A stretch of 9,215 nucleotides of DNA from JBGPNN01 sp041487495 (GTDB lineage Bacteria; Sysuimicrobiota; Sysuimicrobiia; Sysuimicrobiales; Humicultoraceae): positions 1 to 9,215 of the forward strand of contig JBGPNN010000136.1 in the NCBI GenBank assembly GCA_041487495.1. The letters run 5' to 3'. The position numbers and the translations under genes are program-made. Positions 6,782-9,215 of this stretch are shown piece by piece. Each line of letters opens with the position of its first letter. Position 1 is the stretch's first letter. The notes beneath the pieces are model-generated. The model did not search any database. It saw only the letters and a list, made by a program, of their open reading frames with translations, and was not told the DNA's origin.

Positions 6782-7639
6782 TTATCCTCCCACCGCGACC
6801 AGCGAAGCGCCCGCCGCGGGCCAGGGATATGACGAGGCCCCCAGCCGCCGGGAGATGCGTTCGGCTGCGACGAGGACGGCCTTCTCGGCCTCCGGCATCC
6901 GGTGCTGCGTGAACCGGGCGCTCGACCCGACGATGCTGACCGTCGCGACGGTTCGCCCCCGGTCATCCAGGATCGGCGCGGAGACCGCCCGGACGCCCGG
7001 CAGGTACTCCTCGTCGTCGACGGCGTACCCACGCCGCCGCACGCGCGCCAGTTCTTTCAGGTAACGTCCTGGATCGGTGATCGAGTGTGACGTGAATGCC
7101 GGCAGCGACCGGCCAGCGAGGAGATTCGTCAGTTCCCGTTCAGGGCGCCCGGCCAGGAGGACCTTCGCGACCGCGCCGGCAAACGGTGGCAGCGGGTAGC
7201 CCAGCGGCGCCACGACCTTCAACTGGTGCTCCGACTCGGCCCGCTCGATGATTAAGGCCCCCTGACCGTTCGGCGCGTGCAGAACCGCGGTCTCGCCGGT
7301 AGAGTCCCGCAGGCGCACGAGATACGGCCGGGCCATCTGGCGGAGATCAAGCCGCCGTAGGACCGCGTTGCCCAGCTCGAGCAGCGCGTAGCCGAGGCGG
7401 TAGGCCCGCGAATCATCGTCGCGCTCGACGAAGCCGTAATGTTCCAAGGTGCTCAGGAGTTCGGAGAGGGTGCTCTTGCTGTACCCGAGGGAGCGGCTGA
7501 GATCGGTCAGGCGGCGGGGTCCGCCATCGGTGGCGAGCGCGCGCAGGACGAGGGCGGCCCGCTCGATGGCAGGGACCAGGCGGGGCGGACGCCGCGAAGA
7601 CACTCGTTTGCTCCGAGCGTGATCTGCCATGTTCGCCAT
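6782..7639 (-). CDS. IclR-family transcriptional regulator
   Basis: Regulator of 285 residues with the two IclR domains. An N-terminal winged helix-turn-helix lies at about 21-83 (LVPAIERAALVLRAL, then LTDLSRSLGYSKSTLSELLSTLEHYGFVER). The C-terminal effector-binding domain lies at about 98-266, with YAVDDEEYLPGVRAVSAPILD at 205-225, the conserved ligand-pocket stretch. IclR proteins often sense the aromatic or small-acid substrate of neighbouring genes (PobR, PcaU and PcaR are of this family). This gene heads the leftward operon, ending 1 base before hcrC, so it probably controls both itself and hcrCAB; the ligand might be an aromatic acid or its CoA ester. The start is ambiguous: ATG7639 and ATG7630 both lack a clear Shine-Dalgarno, and GTTCG/CGAAC half-sites overlap this point. 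The last 15 or so residues are low-complexity Ala/Gly/Val. Confidence 0.93.
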   Translation of the reverse strand: MANMADHARSKRVSSRRPPRLVPAIERAALVLRALATDGGPRRLTDLSRSLGYSKSTLSELLSTLEHYGFVERDDDSRAYRLGYALLELGNAVLRRLDLRQMARPYLVRLRDSTGETAVLHAPNGQGALIIERAESEHQLKVVAPLGYPLPPFAGAVAKVLLAGRPERELTNLLAGRSLPAFTSHSITDPGRYLKELARVRRRGYAVDDEEYLPGVRAVSAPILDDRGRTVATVSIVGSSARFTQHRMPEAEKAVLVAAERISRRLGASSYPWPAAGASLVAVGG

Positions 7640-7658
7640 ATCGAACAGAGTTCGGTAT
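7631..7658. promoter_or_regulatory. Candidate IclR-family operator with three GTTCG/CGAAC half-sites
   Basis: Three half-sites lie in alternating orientation: GTTCG (7631-7635), CGAAC (7642-7646) and GTTCG (7650-7654). The last two form a palindrome around 7648 whose arms extend to 9 bases with one mismatch (ATATCGAAC-AGA-GTTCGGTAT). It overlaps the start of the regulator gene and lies just downstream of its predicted transcription start, a position suited to autorepression. Multi-half-site operators are known for IclR-family aromatic regulators such as PcaU. The repeats are seen; binding by this protein is inferred. Confidence 0.5.
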
Positions 7659-7666
7659 ATGAGACA

Positions 7667-7695
7667 ACGCTATCCGCGGGGAGGCGCGCTGTCAA
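7667..7695 (-). promoter_or_regulatory. Candidate sigma70-like promoter of the iclR-hcrCAB operon
   Basis: On the minus strand a perfect -35 TTGACA (7690-7695) is followed by 17 bases and a weak -10 TAGCGT (7667-7672, 3 of 6). The predicted start near 7660 gives a leader of about 20 bases to ATG7639. The weak -10 fits a regulated promoter, but the assignment rests mainly on the -35 box and position. Confidence 0.45.
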
Positions 7696-7729
7696 GGCCT
7701 GCGGCTACGACTAGTCGACAGGCTACCCG

Positions 7730-7735
7730 TATAAT
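7730..7735 (+). promoter_or_regulatory. Isolated perfect -10 hexamer TATAAT
   Basis: A consensus TATAAT stands 6 bases before an ATG at 7742, so a transcript would start at or next to that codon (leaderless). No good -35 is found at 16-18 bases upstream and no extended -10 TG is present. It may drive the doubtful small reading frame that follows, or be chance in a locally AT-richer stretch. Confidence 0.3.
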
Positions 7736-7741
7736 CGAGAC

Positions 7742-7889
7742 ATGCACACAGAACCTCGACACCGCAGAGGCCCGGTCCTGGTATGAATCCCTGCACTTCG
7801 GCAGAGGATTCGTAGAAGAGGTCAAGCAAAACTATGAATTTGCGCGGGTGGAGGGACGGTATTTTGTCTACCGGCCCCGCAGCCCCTGA
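7742..7889 (+). other. Doubtful small reading frame or gene remnant in the divergent intergenic region
   Basis: I recognise no family here. ATG7742 opens a 14-codon frame ending in TGA at 7784-7786. The overlapping frame continues without a stop to TGA at 7887-7889 and encodes a protein-like C-terminus (RSWYESLHFGRG, then NYEFARVEGRYFVYRPR) rich in aromatic residues. That second frame has no ATG, GTG or TTG start downstream of the TATAAT; a +1 shift at the TGA would join the two into about 48 residues. GC here is about 50% (7801-7860), lower than the flanking genes. It may be a decayed or frameshifted small gene, or simply non-coding DNA. The remaining intergenic stretch 7890-7950 shows no feature I can support. 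Confidence 0.2.
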
Positions 7890-7951
7890 GTCTCCCTCTG
7901 CCGTAAGCGTTCCCCGTTCTCGTCGACCATGTGCACTCCTCCGCGCCGCCT

Positions 7952-7980
7952 GGAACTCCGGGACACGCTTCTCCGTCTAA
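7952..7980 (+). promoter_or_regulatory. ECF-sigma (sigma-E-like) promoter of the DUF2330-cupredoxin unit
   Basis: GGAACTC (7952-7958), a 16-base spacer and GTCTAA (7975-7980) closely match the extracytoplasmic-function sigma consensus (GGAACTT-N15/16-GTCTAA in enterobacteria). The predicted start near 7987 gives a leader of about 26 bases with GAGGGAGG before ATG8013. It predicts envelope-stress or metal-stress control of an exported protein pair. Activity is inferred from similarity and spacing only. Confidence 0.5.
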
Positions 7981-8012
7981 CCCTGCAAGATCCCACAAGA
8001 GGGAGGCACCCT

Positions 8013-8981
8013 ATGCTTCGAATCCTTCGACCCGCCGGTCTGATCCTGTTGTTCGCGGCGGCCGCCGCGTCACCAGCCCTGGCGTGCGCGGGTCTGATCG
8101 GCCCCAACGGCACGGTCAATCTGGTGCGCACCACCACGCTCGCCGCCCATCACAACGGCATCGAGCACTACATCACCGCCTTCTCGTTCCAGGGTGGCGG
8201 CGGCCAGTTTGGCTCGATCATTCCCCTTCCCGGTATCCCGACGAAAGTTGAGCGCGGCGGCGATTGGACGCTGCAGCGACTGATCCGTGAGACGCAACCC
8301 CAGCCCGAACAGGCGCGGGCGCTCCTGCTGCCGGCGACTGCTGCGGATCGAGCGCGCGTCATCCTCGAGACGAGAATTGATGCGCTCGACATTACGATCC
8401 TCGAAGGCGGCGGCGTGGCCGTCGGCCGCTGGGCGCGCGAACACGGCTTTGTCCTCCCGCCTGACGCGCCGGAAGTTCTCGACTTCTATGCCAGCCGCAG
8501 TCCGATCTTCATGGCAGCCCGCTTCGACGCGGACGCCGCACGGAAACGTGGGCAGCAGATCGGGGACGGTACGCCGATCCACCTGACGATCCCCCTCCGG
8601 AACCCCTGGGTGCCACTGCGGATCCTTGCGCTCGGCAAGAAGGGCAGCGATGTCGTGCGGGCTGATGTCTATCTCCTGACAGATGTCCGGCCGCTCCTGC
8701 CAAACGACCGCCCCGGCGTGTCGCTTCAGTACAGCGCGCCCGCGTCACCCGAACTGCTGCGGGACCTTCGCGCAGACAAAGGGATGGACTGGATGCCGAC
8801 CGGCAGGATGTGGCTGACGTATCTGGCCATCAACAGTGCCGCGAGGGATCTGACCTCTGACCTGGCGGTCGACGCGAGCGGTCGCGGTCGCCCGTCGCGC
8901 GATGTATCGGGACTCCCCCTCCTGGGCATGGGTATGGTCCTCTGGGGAGCCGCGGTGATTGCGCGGCGGAGGCCGGCCTGA
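8013..8981 (+). CDS. DUF2330-family exported, membrane-anchored protein
   Basis: Protein of 322 residues whose function is unknown. A Sec signal peptide covers residues 1-24 (MLRILRP, hydrophobic core, then SPALA before Cys25). The mature N-terminus CAGLIGPNGTV and the stretch FSFQGGGGQFGSIIPLPGIP at 57-76 resemble DUF2330 proteins, which begin with a Cys-Gly motif and a strand leading to a proline-rich PxPG turn. Residues about 299-316 form a transmembrane helix followed by ARRRPA, so the body sits outside the membrane, anchored at its C-terminus. The site before Cys25 (ALA) fits signal peptidase I better than a lipobox, since the -3 position is Ala, not Leu. ATG8013 follows GAGGGAGG by 6 bases; an upstream in-frame ATG at 7929 is rejected because it has no ribosome site and the signal peptide begins at 8013. 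The stop overlaps the next start (TGATG), so the two are coupled. Confidence 0.78.
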   Translation: MLRILRPAGLILLFAAAAASPALACAGLIGPNGTVNLVRTTTLAAHHNGIEHYITAFSFQGGGGQFGSIIPLPGIPTKVERGGDWTLQRLIRETQPQPEQARALLLPATAADRARVILETRIDALDITILEGGGVAVGRWAREHGFVLPPDAPEVLDFYASRSPIFMAARFDADAARKRGQQIGDGTPIHLTIPLRNPWVPLRILALGKKGSDVVRADVYLLTDVRPLLPNDRPGVSLQYSAPASPELLRDLRADKGMDWMPTGRMWLTYLAINSAARDLTSDLAVDASGRGRPSRDVSGLPLLGMGMVLWGAAVIARRRPA

Positions 8982-9215
8982 TGACGCGCGCAGCGCTGCT
9001 TGCGGCGGGGGTGGTCCTGATCGCGGCAGCACTGTCGATGTCCAGCAGCGCGTCGTCCCAGACTATCGCGGTGGCGATGCGCTACTCACGGTTCGCCCCG
9101 GCGCGCGTCATCGTCCGGCGAGGAGCGACGGTGCGCTTCGTCGTGACCAACGTGGACCCGATCGATCACGAGTTCATTCTGGGCGATGAGGCGGTGCAGC
9201 GCCGTCACGAGACCG
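8981..9215 (+). CDS. Exported cupredoxin-like (blue-copper fold) protein, C-terminus beyond window
   Basis: The first 78 codons of a secreted protein, open to the right edge. Residues 1-27 are a Sec signal peptide (MTRAALLAAG, hydrophobic core, cleavage likely near SSASSQ). The mature part (IAVAMRYSRFAPARVIVRRG, then VRFVVTNVDPIDHEFILGDE) is the typical start of a cupredoxin beta-sandwich, with His63 in the DHEF turn as the probable first copper ligand; the Cys-His-Met or other ligands would lie beyond the edge. It is coupled to the DUF2330 gene by a TGATG overlap and would share its ECF-like promoter. It may carry copper or electrons at the cell surface, but without the C-terminal ligands copper binding cannot be confirmed; some cupredoxin-like folds have lost the metal. 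Confidence 0.82.
   Translation, partial: MTRAALLAAGVVLIAAALSMSSSASSQTIAVAMRYSRFAPARVIVRRGATVRFVVTNVDPIDHEFILGDEAVQRRHET

Noticed and set aside
6253..7032. Extended small iron-sulfur subunit of 259 residues
   Set aside because: The extra 84 residues overlap the IclR gene and are not protein-like; ATG6780 has a clear GGGAGG site and matches the family N-terminus.
7929..8012. Upstream ATG for the DUF2330 protein
   Set aside because: The 28 extra residues precede a normal signal peptide, overlap the proposed promoter and have no ribosome site, whereas ATG8013 has GAGGGAGG 6 bases upstream.
1..9215. CRISPR array, tRNA or rRNA genes, insertion sequence ends
   Set aside because: Reading both strands, I saw no regularly spaced direct repeats, no cloverleaf-like tRNA, no rRNA stretch and no transposase motif or terminal inverted repeats.

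Overview
The window is high-GC bacterial DNA (roughly 65% by eye), densely packed, with clear Shine-Dalgarno sequences and frequent ATGA/TGATG stop-start overlaps. Nothing in it names a species. The gene content suits a metabolically versatile soil, sediment or subsurface bacterium able to degrade aromatic acids without oxygen.

Bases 1-7639 are eight genes read leftward on the minus strand. In transcription order they are: an IclR-family regulator (6782-7639); a three-subunit molybdenum hydroxylase-type enzyme with a small 2x[2Fe-2S] subunit (6253-6780), a large molybdopterin subunit (3866-6250) and an FAD subunit (2856-3869); a MazE/MazF toxin-antitoxin pair (2506-2748, 2177-2506); a PaaK-type aryl-CoA ligase (832-2172); and the N-terminal part of a branched-chain-amino-acid-type ABC transporter binding protein (777 down to the window edge). 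The FAD subunit carries the four-cysteine insertion (spacing C-x15-C-x7-C-x8-C) that binds the extra [4Fe-4S] cluster of 4-hydroxybenzoyl-CoA reductase (HcrB/HbaD type). This marks the enzyme as a reductive dehydroxylase of aromatic CoA thioesters rather than a CO or xanthine dehydrogenase.

The genes make a coherent pathway. The binding protein would capture a substrate, perhaps an aromatic acid. The ligase would make its CoA thioester, the HcrCAB-like enzyme would remove the phenolic hydroxyl (4-hydroxybenzoyl-CoA to benzoyl-CoA), and the IclR protein would control the set. The mazEF pair sits inside this cluster. It has its own sigma70-type promoter and an overlapping palindrome, and its GC is locally lower, which suggests an inserted cassette that left the downstream genes readable.

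Bases 7640-8012 form the divergent intergenic region. It holds the IclR promoter with an operator-like set of GTTCG/CGAAC half-sites, an isolated perfect TATAAT next to a doubtful micro-ORF or remnant, and an ECF-sigma-like promoter (GGAACTC-N16-GTCTAA). That promoter faces the second, rightward unit: a secreted, membrane-anchored DUF2330 protein (8013-8981) translationally coupled to an exported cupredoxin-like protein cut by the window edge (8981-9215). This pair looks functionally separate from the aromatic cluster.
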